This document shows, one piece after another, positions 36,750-48,995 of a stretch of DNA of 64,000 nucleotides (position 1 is its first letter; each line of letters begins with the position of its first letter). The position numbers and the translations under genes were made by a program. The stretch is from NCBI RefSeq assembly GCF_001411555.2, contig NC_049903.1, positions 9,854,362-9,918,361 of the forward strand, given 5' to 3'. The stretch comes from Juglans regia (taxonomy: Eukaryota > Streptophyta > Magnoliopsida > Fagales > Juglandaceae). The notes under the pieces are model-generated. The model was not told the DNA's origin. It was given only the letters and a program-made list of their open reading frames with translations, and searched no databases.

Positions 36750-37014
36750 TGTTAAAATATAAAATATAAAATAAATAATAAAATTTACCTCTTTTGATAA
36801 GTTTAAACTTTTGAGGCAAGTAGTGATTTCATATGGTATTAAAATAGAGGTCTTGAGTTCGAACCCTAACTCTTGACTTTCTCTCAATGTGTTGGGTCAC
36901 TCATTGAGAGAAAATCTGGCACACACATGAGAGAGAGTGTTAAGATATAAAATAAATAATAAAATCTATATTTTCTTATAAATTTAAGCTTTTAGGACAA
37001 GTAATGATTTTTCA
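36750..37014 (+). mobile_element. TRIM: terminal-repeat retrotransposon in miniature
   Basis: A 265-base element has two similar direct terminal repeats, 36750-36831 and 36938-37014, each beginning TGTTAA-ATATAAAATA and ending TTTCA. Two bases after the first repeat is TGGTATTAAAATAG, a decayed match to the initiator-Met tRNA primer-binding site (TGGTATCAGAGC). Directly before the second repeat is a purine tract, ATGAGAGAGAG. Flanks are GATTC (36745-36749) and TATTC (37015-37019), a near-match 5-base duplication. There is no coding capacity. The interior has a Pol III B-box-like GAGTTCGAACCC. Confidence 0.75.
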
Positions 37015-37178
37015 TATTCATTTCTAATCATAAATGGGTTGGGGTGGGGTGATCGGGGGCAAGCCTTTCATTTGGTCTTTTTTCTTTCTCCTTTTACATG
37101 AGGAGAAAATGGTGTCTTTTTAACTACCTCGAACTAGCTAGGAAGTATATTGTGTCGATCGTGCATAATAATATAATA

Positions 37179-37793
37179 TAGGAGTGGGCAGCAGGGCCCC
37201 GCCCCGCCCGCTTCCGCTCCTCTCCCGCATGGTGGGGTGGGCAACCCTGCTCCTCCCATGCGGGGACGGGGCCTCCCGCCCCACATCTAGGGCCCCTAGC
37301 GAGGGCGGGTGGTGGGGAGAGCCCAACCTCGCCCCGCCCCCGCTTACATTACATTTATATATATGTATATATATATATTACATTTATATACATATATATA
37401 AACATAAATATATATTTATATTTTACAAATTGTATATATATAAAATATATATTACAATTTGTTATACTTGTTCACAAAATATGTATTGACAAATTTAAAA
37501 ACTACATAGTTTTAAAATTAATACACTACAATTTACACAAAATATGCACTAGCAAATTTAAAAATTACATAGTTTTTAAATTATAGTCATATTTACAAAA
37601 TTCAAATATAATTTGGGTCTAAAAATATATTTTTAATTACTTTTACACTTAGAAATAATTTTTAAATAAAATAAATATAATATTTTTTTTTAAGTAGTAG
37701 GAAGCGGGGCCCACCCCGCCCACCGGGGCAGGGGACGGGTGAATCCTTCGCTCCATGCGGGGTGGGGTGCAGGGAAGGGGTTCGCCCCCCCTA
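37179..37793. mobile_element. Non-autonomous hAT-like element with GC-rich ends
   Basis: The 615-base element has imperfect inverted ends (TAGGAGTGGGC at left; TTCGCCCCCCCTA at right) and an 8-base duplication ATATAATA on both sides (37171-37178 and 37794-37801). The terminal 150 and 100 bases are very GC-rich (CCCCGCCCCGCC, GGGGACGGGGCC), but the core is nearly all A/T with TA repeats. There is no transposase. The 8-base duplication suggests hAT mobilisation, although the flanks are low in complexity. Confidence 0.65.
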
Positions 37794-37801
37794 ATATAAT
37801 A

Positions 37802-39249
37802 TATTATTTTATTCAAAAATAATAATTTTTTTAAGAAAATGGCAAGAGATCGAGACTCATAATGTGTTAATACATTCTAGGTTGTTATGAATAATTTAAG
37901 ATTATGGATACGTTTGGATAATGAGATATTTTTTAATATTTTATGAATAATAATAAAATAAAAAATATTAATGAATAATAATAAAAAATTAATAAAATAA
38001 TAAATAATAATAAAATACTCTCAAACCTGAAAGTCTTCGGTATACAAATTGAGCAAGGCCTATATCTATACTCATTGGACTCTCTTTGGAAGGACATAGC
38101 TAGACTACAGGGAGCTGCATTCTTCCCTATGCAATTAAAGACGATAAAATATATATAGTACTGCACGTACGTCGTTTTTTTAGTAAGCCGACGTGGATAT
38201 TTGGTAGGTGTAGCAACGTGCACGTTTGTCTTATTGGGTGGAATTTTTTTTAACAAAAATTATAAGATTTTGTATAAAAAAAATATGATCAATTAATAAT
38301 TTAATACATAAAAAAAATAGATACTAAACCAAGACAAAAGCTCTTCAAAGATAAATTCTGAACAATACTTAATTAAACACATTCTTTATATAAATTGTAC
38401 AACAAACAAAATCATTATTCAATTGACAAGCTCTAATTCAGAGAATTGCACATCCACATCACCAAGTTTATAAACATCATTCTTTATATAAATATTATTA
38501 AGTTTGACATCTAGGTGAGCAATTCCTGTTTAATGTATAAACTGAAATGATTTTTGAGTGTAGTCACGTGCAATCTTCATGACTTATATATATATATATG
38601 AAGAGAATCATAAAAAACTCATAAAGAGTAGAAAAAATCTATTTTGATATGAAAATGAAAAAATGTCATATAAAAAATAAAAAACTTATCACAAAACTGA
38701 AAAGAAAAGAAAATAAAATAAAAGAAAAGAAAATTACAATCTCAAGTCTACAACCTACCTACCAAAAGTTGCATTAGTTAGTTGGGCCAGAGACTCAAAT
38801 TTCACTTCTATCTCATTTATTCATTTATTTCTAGTAGCACTTATAGATCATTTATTATTTATTATTTATTATTTATTATTTATTATTTATTATCTAATCA
38901 TGAAAAGTATTAGCATATTACTTACTTCTACATCTCTTCCACCAGAACTCCTCTTGACCTTTTCAATGGTTGGCAATGACCCCTTAATCAACAAATTATT
39001 ATGTAGATGAACTTTTTAAACACCATGTCTGGTATCAAAGCGTTCTCATTAGATTAGTCATCTCAATCTTTACAATTTAATTAATATGAATTTTTTTTAC
39101 TTTTAGTCAATCACTCAAAATTTGAAGTCTACATTAGATTAGCAATCACACTCTCTATAATAATAAAATATTATTATTTTTTATTATTAATATTTCTTTA
39201 ATTAAATTATATATATGAACATTTACTTATATTATAATTTGTTATAAGA
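37802..39249. other. Intergenic AT-rich DNA
   Basis: No gene recognised. A heptamer microsatellite, (TTTATTA)n, lies at about 38847-38893. Several hundred bases at 38240-38760 are AT-rich with only short frames. Confidence 0.5.
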
Positions 39250-39893
39250 TAAAATTAATAATTAAATTATATATATGAACATTACTTGAAGTCGAGGTTG
39301 ATGTGGTGAAAAGATAGTAGCCGGAGGTGGCGCCACGGCGGCGCGGGAACACAATGAAGGTCGCGGCTTGATGCCGTGTGTGGAGGAGAATGGTAGAACG
39401 AGAGGAGCTGGAATTTGGGAGATGGGGTCGCCGGCCGGAGAGGAAGAGAATGGGAGGGGCGGTGATGGGAAAGGGCGGCGCACAACGGCGCTTTGGGTGG
39501 AGGAGAAAAACGGACGAGGGAGAGAAGGAGAACGTCGCACACGGGAATAGAAGCAAGGGAGAAAAATAAATGGGGGGGAAAAGAAAAGGAGAAGAAAAGA
39601 AAAAAGAACAAAGTGAGGGAAAGAAATGAGATCCAATCCTCACATCTTGGGTTACAAAAATGATCCAATGAAAAAGATTTCAAAACAACGAGTTAAATAA
39701 AATAATTCAAACACAGTGATTAAATGAAAATAAAATAATTAAATCCAATAATAAACTAATTTAAAATGAAAAGCAATTTAAATACATAACCATAATTAAT
39801 AATAAGATAGCACATTAAAATAATTTTCACAAAATTAAAATTAATAAAAATAATCATTTAATTAAAAATACACTAAAATACAGGGTGTTACAC
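39250..39893 (-). mobile_element. Gypsy-type solo LTR fragment
   Basis: Read on the minus strand the segment begins TGTAACACCCTGTATTTTAG, a start typical of plant chromovirus (Tekay/Del-type) LTRs. It continues AT-rich for 250 bases, then has a pyrimidine-rich section and a GC-rich section (39290-39500), ending near 39250. No internal coding region lies next to it, so it is a solo or truncated LTR. The overlapping frames here on both strands are compositional artefacts. Confidence 0.6.
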
Positions 39894-41601
39894 TCAAAAC
39901 CAGCAAAAGTTAGAAAGAATAATAAAAAAAAATCCCATGATTATAGTTTCAATTATCTCATTTGAATCTAACATAATAAGCATAAGGGAGTAGCAATCTC
40001 TGCTATCAAATTACAGATTTCTCAACCAAATTACTTAGTAAATACTTACTGTCCACCAACAAAAAAATTCCTCGATGTTAACAGGATTTGGCCTAGGATC
40101 TAGAACAGTCATAAGAGCTTTCTTTCCAAGAGCTGGGCATTTGAAAACTCTTCATTTCTTACAAATCTTGATGCTTTGAAGGAGCAAAACCATGCATGAA
40201 AAACAAAAAAGATTGAGCATGTAGTAATAAAGAAAAATGAGCAATTACCATTATAAATTCAACAAAAGCGATACGAGTGGAATGGTTGTGGTCCCCTAGG
40301 CCCTAGTAGCCTTAGGCAATAAACCTACATTAAAAAAAAAAAAAAGTTATTCCCATTAGTGTATTTCTTGCAAATGGTAATCCAACTATCCAAGCATCAA
40401 CAAGAAATAAAATTTCATAATTATATCATAGAGATGATCATAGATCCCTTCACAGACTGTTTCAAAAAAGAGTTTGACATCAACTTGAGAAACCTATGCA
40501 AAATGAACCAAAACAGTTTTGATAAAGATGATCTTGTAGGCATGCCACAGCCCATATTCAATGATAGAACTAAAAATGATAACCTTCTTGTCAATATTTG
40601 TACAATAGATAGTTCTTGCACATATCCCACGTTCATCTTTTGTCTAAAAACGAAAGAACCAATCAAATCAATACATAATAAGGCAACTAGGGATAACAAA
40701 AAATGCAATCTTTATAAGAGGTAGGCTCCCTCACCCTAGGCAAAACATTTGGGTTAACAGGTGCAATAGCTGTTTTATAAGGTAGCACCCTCACAGGGTA
40801 GAATCCAAATGTTTTGATTGAGTAATCATCACAATTCATCACCGCTCAAAGAAATTTTAACTATGCACCATATAACTACACATTAACTTCATCAGTAAAC
40901 TAAATAAAGGCAAAATGAAGTATAGAATTAGGGTCACCACATATTCGGCAGTCAACAACCTTCAAGCATAAAAGCACTTGTTTAAGACCAAAATCTCAAC
41001 CACCCCATGCCAAAACCGTATGTAGAAAAAGTTTCATTACCATTCCATAGTTGATAAACAGAGTTGCAAGCTATTCTTCTGTGACTTATGTCCCAAAAAC
41101 TTGTAACTTTTTTTTAGAAGCCTCAATAGTTCAAGATGTCTTAGTCCGTAAAACTTGTAACTTTTTTTTTTTTTTTTGCAACAGGCTACCAAGAAAAAAA
41201 AAAAATCTATACATTTTTTTTTTTTAAAAAAAACAAACACGCAAAAAAAAAAAAAACTTTTCCTTCCAAAAGCAATGAGAGAGATAGAAAATCAAATTTC
41301 ACTTATGGGTGGTTGACAAAAATCAATGGTCACTAGTGGTGGTTCCATTGGGGTTTTCTATGCAGGAGATCTTACTGCTACGCTGCCGCGGAGAAGCAAT
41401 AGGGGGTCAGTGTGAGGCCTTGATGGATAAACCCGGCGTCAACCTGGCGCACACTGGCTGGGGCAGGTCTCTATATGACACCAGGTTTAGGATCTGACGA
41501 CCGAGAGGCCGGGCGTACTGAAGGTGGTGATGGGCCATGGGTGACAGCATGCATGCTTACCACCCAAGTGGGATAAGAAACGTATACAAACCCACTCCAT
41601 G

Positions 41602-41602
<1 letters not shown>
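39894..41602. other. Intergenic DNA of unknown origin
   Basis: No gene supported. Around 40060-40180, minus-strand translation gives CPALGKKALMTVLDPRPNPV, which looks like old coding sequence, and a frame at 40421-40708 may belong to the same relic, but stops interrupt it and no family is recognised. Long A and T runs lie at 41100-41260. Confidence 0.4.

Positions 41603-41669
<67 letters not shown>
41603..41669. repeat. (GA)n microsatellite, about 33 units
   Basis: An uninterrupted run of about 67 bases of alternating G and A. It generates the artificial Ser-Leu and Arg-Glu repeat frames on either strand. Confidence 0.95.
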
Positions 41670-41672
<3 letters not shown>

Positions 41673-41799
41673 ACCCCTACTGGAGCTGGTGACGGCATGG
41701 AGAGATGATGACGACGCAAGTTGGAGGGGAGATGTGGGAGGGCATTTTGGGTCTAGAGAGAGAGAGGGGGAAGAGGAAAAAAAATGAGGGAGCTGACAC

Positions 41800-42579
41800 A
41801 AATAGAATAAAAGAAAAAAAATTACTAACACAAGTAAAACCATTCTCTTAAGATGACAAAAGACAATTATATCCTTAAACTACTCAGAAACACATGTACT
41901 AACTTAATTAACAGAGTCTAAAATTGGCAGGACATAAAAAAATGAAAGAAAAAAGCGAATGAACAAATTGTATTGTTCATTACTGTTTATAAGCAATAGG
42001 CGCTTATTATCATATAATACATGTTGTATTGAACATATATGCATTACCATTATATATTGCATGGATTAATCCGGATTCATTGAGCAATTCAATTTGAGTT
42101 TTATTTAATTTCTTAAGAGAAAGGTACGTACGTACTAGGGGATCAGAGACTAGCTATTAAGTTAATATCCTTATGATGAAGGACACGAGCTAAGTTGAGT
42201 TAACGTGGCGACATATTTGAATTTCTCCTGGAAGATCGTTGAAGATGAAAGATGCTAGGATAAGCATTGGCAAAGTTATACATTGAATCTCACAAATTGC
42301 CATTTACGTCTGATTTTTTTGCAGATTTTCGTTAGACAACAAATTGATTTATTTCCTTCTTATTTTCTCGTTACTTTCCAATTTAAAAGGAATCTCTTCA
42401 CTGTCTTGAGCCCTTATATATTGACCTCCATTGTAGGAGTGAAGGATCATTGATGATATTATAATAAAATTGTGTTGATTTAGCAAGATGTCTCCATCTC
42501 TAGAAGACACATCTCTTCCTCTGTTTTTTTCTTTTTTATAGCTTCTGCTACGTCACCTTAATTGTAAGTAACCTACATA
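41800..42579. other. Intergenic AT-rich DNA
   Basis: No gene, RNA or clear repeat recognised up to the target duplication of the hAT-like element. Confidence 0.5.
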
Positions 42580-43455
42580 CAAGGGTGGAACTAGAATTTG
42601 ATATCTGAGGGAGCGATCGGCAAAGTGTGCAGTATGTATCAGTATAAATAATATGTACTTTTTGCACGTAATTATATAAAAAAAAAATCATACGTCATAA
42701 AATTATACAAATTTTCTCTATTTACTCATATTTTTCTAAATTTTAAGAAAAATTTATAGATTAAGAATAAACCTGAAAAAGTATCTAATAATATAAAAGT
42801 CAGTTAGATTTTTTATTGTATAATTGTATTACTATTAATAAGTGAACAAAAAAAAAAAAGCATGTTAATAACTAATAAATTCTTCACAAAAGAAAATAAA
42901 TTCTTCACATACTCTCTATCTCTCTAGAAACGTCTCATCAATCATCTAGTTAGATAAATTTGCTACATCTCATATGCAAGAATCTTCCATATTTGTTTTA
43001 ACTATTAGATAAACTTTCTTGAAACTTCTAGTTAGTTAACTAATTAATGTGATTAAAAGCATCTCAAAGGTTGTAAAGGAATATTATGTACTGGTGAGAT
43101 AGGTAAGAAATTTAATGAAGTTGAGAATGACCCAAATGAAAAAAAAAAAAAAAAATCGTGTAACTATATATGTAAGCTCAGAAAGACAAGAAAAACTTAT
43201 ATGATATCATTGATATGAAACTAAACAAACCGTACAATGCACACCAAAGACAAATAAAGAGAGATAGAGATGTCAAATCAAGACTATTATATTAATGAAC
43301 TTAAAGATACTTGAGTGATATACTTTGTGTTTGATTGTTGGGGGGGCAATTTTAAATATTTTAAGAATATTTACACTTAAAATTATAATTATATAATATA
43401 TAAGACCAATTTTTAAAATTTTTGGGGGGCTACCTACGACATAGTTCCGCCCCTG
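42580..43455. mobile_element. Non-autonomous hAT element
   Basis: The 876-base element has terminal inverted repeats CAAGGGTGGAACTA at left and TAGTTCCGCCCCTG at right (12 of 14 paired) and an exact 8-base duplication CCTACATA on both sides (42572-42579 and 43456-43463). CAGGGGCGGA-type ends with 8-base duplications are typical of hAT transposons. No transposase is encoded; the interior is AT-rich. Confidence 0.85.
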
Positions 43456-43832
43456 CCTACATATATAGTAAGTACCAATCTATAATCTATTGAGAGTCGC
43501 CCAAAAGGGCTTAGACTGGCGGGAACCACAAACAATATTAACACTTCTTCAAGATGAACATAAACCATGACCTAAATTTTAGTCCTAACCCTTTTGTTTA
43601 ATTGTGTAATTAGGTCATTTCAAAGTTGCAGGTCGTGCTAAATATTGTCAACCTAAGATCAGGTCATGAGATCTTTACATGATTATAGATAAAGATCACA
43701 CGATTAACGTATGTGACATACTTAATATATATAGCATCATTACAACTAAGCTAGCAAGATCATGTACTAAATCATTTTATATTCCTAGCTTAATTAGGTC
43801 ATGTAATCATCGATTCATCCATATTTTATTAA
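43456..43832. other. Intergenic DNA before the LINE
   Basis: No gene recognised. The 5' part of the following LINE may begin somewhere in this stretch, but no boundary could be fixed. Confidence 0.4.
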
Positions 43833-46820
43833 ATGGAAACTGAGGAGATCCTTACTAATTTTGTTCTTAATACCAACTTGGTAAGTCTTCAATCCTCTAG
43901 TATTCCCCTTAACATGGATAATAATTTTGTGAAAACTGATAATATCCCACTAAATGAGCTCTTAAATTCAAAGAAGACTGCATCAACTCACACTTATGTC
44001 ATGCATAGTGAGTTGCCTAATTCTACTCCTGTTAAGAATTTGAATGGTAATACATGGAAAAGGAGGGCAAGAGGGAAGTTTACTGCACTTACAGATGCGA
44101 CCAATAGATTTAGAGACCCTCATATAGTGACAGACACTAAAAGACCTGTTAATGATGTGGAGAATTCGAGTACCAATAATGCCACTAAGAATTTATAGAA
44201 CAAGCTCAAACTGGAAGGAGCCAAACTCAGGTCATATTGGTGGAGGCAGCTAAGCAACCTCACCAACAGTTATGAATTGCTTGAGTTGGAACTGCCGAGA
44301 GCTTGGAAATCCTCAGGCAGTTCAGGAGCTTCACCTTTTGGTGAAAACAAAGTCTCCCAACTTGGTTTTTCTTGTAGAGACCAAGTGTGGTTGTGATAGA
44401 ATGGAGAAGATAAGAGTAAAATTGGGTTTTGATTTCTATTTTAGTGTGGACAGTAAAGGAAGAAGTGGGGGGTTGGCTTTAATGTGGAGATCTGTTGTCA
44501 ATGTTGAAGTGATGACATACACAAATAGGCATATTTCTACCATGCATAACCTTTTATCAGATGGGCCCCAATGGCATATTACTGGTTTTTATGGCCATCC
44601 CATGACAGCTAAGAGATCTGAGAGCTGAAACTTGCTCTCAGATCATTCAGTGTTGTAGGCAGCCCTCAAGCCTGCTGTGAATATCCTTTGGCTTTTTTTG
44701 GTGATTTCAATGAAATTACTCACCAAAAGGAGAAGTTTGGGGCTTCCAGTAGGCCTTACAGGCAGATGAAACTTTTCAGAGATACCCTGGCCCATCATGA
44801 CCTTAATGACCTTGGATACAATGGAGATAAATTTCATGAGCCACAATAGATAGGGGAGACATTTCACAAAGGAAAGACCCGACAGGGCTTTTGGAAATAT
44901 GGCATGGCTTAATATGTTTGAAGATCATTCAGTGTTGCACTTATCTGCCAATCAATTAGACCATAGGCCTATTTTCATTCAGATAAAAGGTCAGGTACCA
45001 ATACAGAAGAAAGAAAAGGCCTTTAGGTATGAATCAAATTGGAGTAAGTAGGAGGGGTGTGAGGGCTTAATTAAAAATGCATGGAAAAACACGAGAGGTA
45101 AGCCTAATTCCTTACAGAGGACTTTACAAGGCTTACACAATTGCCAAGAGGATCTAAAGCTTTGGAGCAGAAACAGGCATAAGAATCAAGGAAAGCTTCT
45201 AAAATCCAAACTTGAATTACTGAACTTTCTGCTAGAGACAAATGAGGGCAACCTAAATGATAAATCAAGTCTTTATCCTTGATGCAGAAAAATTTAAGTG
45301 GCAGCAAAGGGCTAAACATGCATGGTTGAAAGATGGAGATATAAATACCAAATATTTCACAAGTGTGCTAGCCAAAGGAGGAAGACCAACACAATCAATA
45401 GGATCAAAACTACTCAGGGTAGGAAATCAAAGATCCACAAGAAATCAGCCATGTGTTTCAATTTTTTTTTTCAGGTGCTGTTTTCTACCTCCAATCTAGT
45501 TGACATTGAAGAATGCCTTGCTTCCATGACTCAGGTTGTCAATGAGGATATGAATTACATCCTTACTAAGCCTTTTACAGCTGCAGAAGTGAATGAGACC
45601 ATATTTAGTATGAATCCTTTAGGTTCCCCTGAGCCTGATGGATTCCCAGCAGTGTTCTTTCAAGAGTATTGAGAAATAGTGGGAACAAAAGTGTGTGAGG
45701 CAGCACTTGAGGTGCTCAATAGAGGAAAGTGGTCTGAGAAACTGAATGAAGCTTTCATAGCCCTTATTCCTAAGAAGTCATCACCCTCTTAGGTCACTGA
45801 TTTCAGGCCAATCAGCATATGCAATGTTTTTTTATAAAACCATTGCTAAAACTATGGCTAATAGGTTGAAGCTCATAACCTGCCATTATTTCTCCAACTC
45901 AGACTGCTTTTGTATCAGGAAGGCTCATCACAGACAATATAATTGTGGCTTTTGACTCTTTGCACTCCATGAAAACCAGATTAAAAGGAAGTGAAATGTT
46001 TATGGCTTTTAAACTTAACATGAGTAAGGCCTATGATAGAATTGAGTGGGTTTTTTTTAGATCAGTCATGCAGAAATTAGGCTTTGCAACAGCTTGGATT
46101 GAACTCATCATGCAATGTGTCACCTCAGTATCCTACTCTTTTATTATCAATGGGGTGCCTTAAGAATTTTTCTGTCCAACTCGAGGCATTAGGCAAGGGG
46201 ATCTCCTCTCCCCATATCTTTTTATTCTGTGCACAGAGGCTCTCAGTTGCCTTCTCAACAAGGCTGAGCAAACTGGTCTTATCACAGGCTTGCCAATTAG
46301 AAGGAATCATTTGCACATTAACCATTTATTTTTTGCAGATGACTCACTTCTACTTTGCAAGGAAAATTCAATTGAGTGGAGTAAGCTTTTCTCTCTTTTG
46401 GATTCTTATGAAAGAGTTTCAGGTCAAAAATTGAACAAAGAGAAGACCTCTATATACTTCAGCAAGAATACCAAGGACGATACAAGGGAGATAATCACAA
46501 GCATAGCTGGGATTAGAGGCACTAGCACCTATGAAAAATATTTGGGCCTCCCAGCACTCGCACATTCTTTCAAAGGAATCATGGACAAGGTGCAAACAAG
46601 ACTGACCAATTGGAAGGCTAAACTGCTTTCTCAAGTAGGAAAATAAATCTTAATTAAAGTTGTAATACAGTCCATTCCCACGTATAGCATGGGGATTTTC
46701 AAGATGCCAAAGTAGTTGGTCCATGATCTCAATAAGCTGGTGAAGAACTATTGGTGGGGGCAGCAAACTCGAGAACAAAAAGTTCACTGGGTTTCCTGGC
46801 ATTAGATGAGTAAATCTAAA
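43833..46820 (+). mobile_element. L1-type LINE, decayed (ORF1 tail, endonuclease, reverse transcriptase)
   Basis: In order: an ORF1 C-terminal remnant at 43833-44198; an APE-type endonuclease beginning MNCLSWNCRELGNP at 44272 with VFLVETKC and WHITGFYGHP, continuing after a frameshift to FFGDFNEI near 44690-44720; and reverse transcriptase from about 45540 with PLGSPEPDGFPAVFF, then IPKK and DFRPISICNV, KLNMSKAYDRIEWVF (46010), FADDSLL (46335) and KYLGLP (46535). Stops and frameshifts are frequent. The element breaks off near 46820, where an LTR-derived segment begins, so the zinc-knuckle and RNase H parts and the poly-A end are missing here. It cannot be active. Confidence 0.88.
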
Positions 46821-46824
46821 AATA

Positions 46825-48196
46825 CGTAATTTTTATAGGTGACGATTGATTTTTGTTCAGTATCATTGTGAAGAATTTCTGAAAAGTTAAGAAGCCCAGG
46901 TAAGCGGGGTTCTTATGCTAGATTTTGCATCAAATAAAATGAAACGAGGTTGCTTTTGAAAATATGCATGTTTGTTTTGAAAAGAAATCAGAAAACAACC
47001 TCAGATATATGTTCTGCATATGCATGAAAACTGTATAAGAGAAAGTATTTTCTGTTATGACTGGTGTAGACATAAGCTAATTTTGTACATTATGTTTCTG
47101 ATTATGCAAAAAGAGCGAATATGAAAATCTAAAAATTTTTATTGTGAATAAATGAAGTTGTTTTGATTTTGTTTATTTCGAACATGTGAAATTATCTGAA
47201 GCTATTCAATATTTGGTTTTTGATATGATGTGACATCTAAAAACCTTGGCATGAGATTCTGATTCTGTATTCCGATTAAAGTCTGATTCTGATGGTTCTG
47301 TTATGTTCTGATAAGGCTCAACCACGAGTGATAATAGTGGATACGGCCCAGCCAAAGCTAATAATAGTGGCATATGGCCCAACCACGGGTAATAATAGTG
47401 GATACGGCCTAACTACAGGTTATAATAATGGATACAGCCCTTCCACGGGTTATAATGGTGATTTATAACCCTATTACGGGGGTTAAACATTGTATACGAC
47501 CCAACCACGGGTTATAATAGTGGATACGACCCTTCCACGGGTTATAATGGTGGTTTATAACCCTACCACGAGAATTAAACATGGTATCTGTCCTGATGTG
47601 ATGCTCTGATTGATGAAGATGAGGTTGTAGATTTTGATGTGCCAAAGGGGTTTTTGAATAAGAATGTTTTTTCTGAAAATTTCGCTTTGATATTTTTGTA
47701 ATATGTTTTGATATTTGCATTCTGAAAGTAAATGTTTTGTTTCTGCATTCTGAACTCTGTGAAAATGCTCATGTTTACATACTAACATATGTTCTCTACT
47801 CACTGAACTGTTGATAACTCACTCCTTATCTTCACAATATTTTTTAGATAATTTTAATGCATAAACTGAAAGTCAAGAGTAAGGTTTGATGATCATAGAG
47901 GAATAAGTGCTAGAGGGTATAAGTTTATTGGAGAGTCTTATTTAATAAGTTTATGATTTTATGTTATTTGATATTTGGAGTTCTAGATATTTCTAAATAT
48001 TTATAGAGTTTTTAAATTATCTCATTGAGGTGTTTTTTTCTTTTTTTTGTATCTTGGTAGAGGAATATATATTTTGATTTAAATAAATGGATTTGTACTT
48101 TTTGAAAATATTGGAGTATTTCAAATATGTTATAGAAGTTGAACTTAGGTTATAATAGCTAACTCTCCGAACCTATGAGAACGAGACATTACACTA
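46825..48196 (-). mobile_element. Gypsy LTR-derived segment, copy A, with tandem repeats
   Basis: Read on the minus strand it begins TGTAATGTCTCGTTCTCATA at 48196 and ends near 46825 with ATCAATCGTCACCTATA. An inverted relative lies at 56672-57910. At about 47310-47590 a tandem array has units near GGATACGGCCCAACCACGGG TTATAATAGT, roughly 35 bases each, eight or so copies. No coding region is attached, so it is a solo LTR or LTR remnant of a chromovirus-like gypsy element. It cuts off the LINE to its left. Confidence 0.65.
47310..47590. repeat. Tandem array of about 35-base units in LTR copy A
   Basis: Eight or more diverged units contain CCACGGGTTATAATAGTGG and GGATACGGCCC. The two phrases GATTTATAACCCTA-(T/C)ACG and GGTTAAACATTG / GAATTAAACATGG show a longer unit of about 105 bases as well. 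Confidence 0.75.
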
Positions 48197-48639
48197 TTGC
48201 AAGACATTAATGCAACTGAGAGAAACTTCATCTATTATATCTCTCATCTTATCTCACACGTGATGTTTTATTAAGTTATGCATAATAAGTTCAGATATGA
48301 CAACAAAGTAGATGATTAGTCACCATCACATAATTAATCAAACGGAAAATGATAGTACAAATCTTAAATATCTTATCAAATTTCTCCATTCATATAAATA
48401 TATATATATTTAATAATTAAGAAAGTAATTATTAATAAAAAATTTATATATATTTTTTATTAATTTTTTCTTCATAGTTTAGAATGTTTAAAAAATACTT
48501 AAAAAATCAAAAAACTAATTTGCACTGGTGTGCATATTAATTTGGGTGGACATTTGTGCACCCTAGCATTGTCCCTTGTCATTATATATATAACGGAGAA
48601 CACAGAGTTTAAGTTGACATCACCAATTATTGGATAAGT
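48197..48639. other. Intergenic AT-rich DNA
   Basis: No gene recognised. The LINE interrupted at 46820 does not visibly resume here. Confidence 0.45.
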
Positions 48640-48995
48640 CTAATTATTGAGATGATGAGCCTTATCCAATAGAGTAATTTTATGAATCAGCCTACACTCT
48701 TCACACACTATACATTTAATTTTTTTTTTTTTTAACTCAATAAGTTTGGATTCGAAGATGACTTGAGATGACTTGAGATGAGCTGAGATGAGCTGAGATG
48801 GATTGTGAATAGTAATGAGATGAGTTGTGAATAGTAGTGAGATTTATGAGTTAAAGTTGCTGAATAGTAATGAATAGTAGTGAGATGAGTTGAGATGAGT
48901 TGAGATGAGCTGAGATAACTTGTGAATCCAAACAAGCCCTTAAGTGTGTTGAGTGTGTGATAAATAGTAGGCTGATGCAAATATTTTTCCTATCC
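48640..48995. mobile_element. Nested MITEs
   Basis: An outer element has inverted ends CCTTATCCAATAGAG... AATCAGCCTAC (48660-48692) and GTAGGCTGATGC...CCTATCCAATA (48967-49000). Inside it, a Tourist-like element at 48744-48940 has ends GTTTGGATTC and GAATCCAAAC and is filled with GAGATGAGTTGAGATGAGCT motifs. A relative of the inner element lies at 53030-53157. Confidence 0.65.

Noticed and set aside
36820..36870. A tRNA-like B box, GAGTTCGAACCC, suggesting a SINE
   Set aside because: No A box at the right spacing was found, and paired direct repeats, primer-site remnant and purine tract fit a TRIM better.
39242..39683. Several 120-133 codon frames in overlapping phases
   Set aside because: They arise from pyrimidine-rich, stop-poor sequence in an LTR and show no protein character.
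41471..41843. Frames with long Ser-Leu repeats
   Set aside because: Translation of the (GA)n microsatellite.
47310..47590. Regularly spaced repeats considered as a CRISPR array
   Set aside because: Units are contiguous diverged tandem repeats inside a plant LTR, with no unique spacers.
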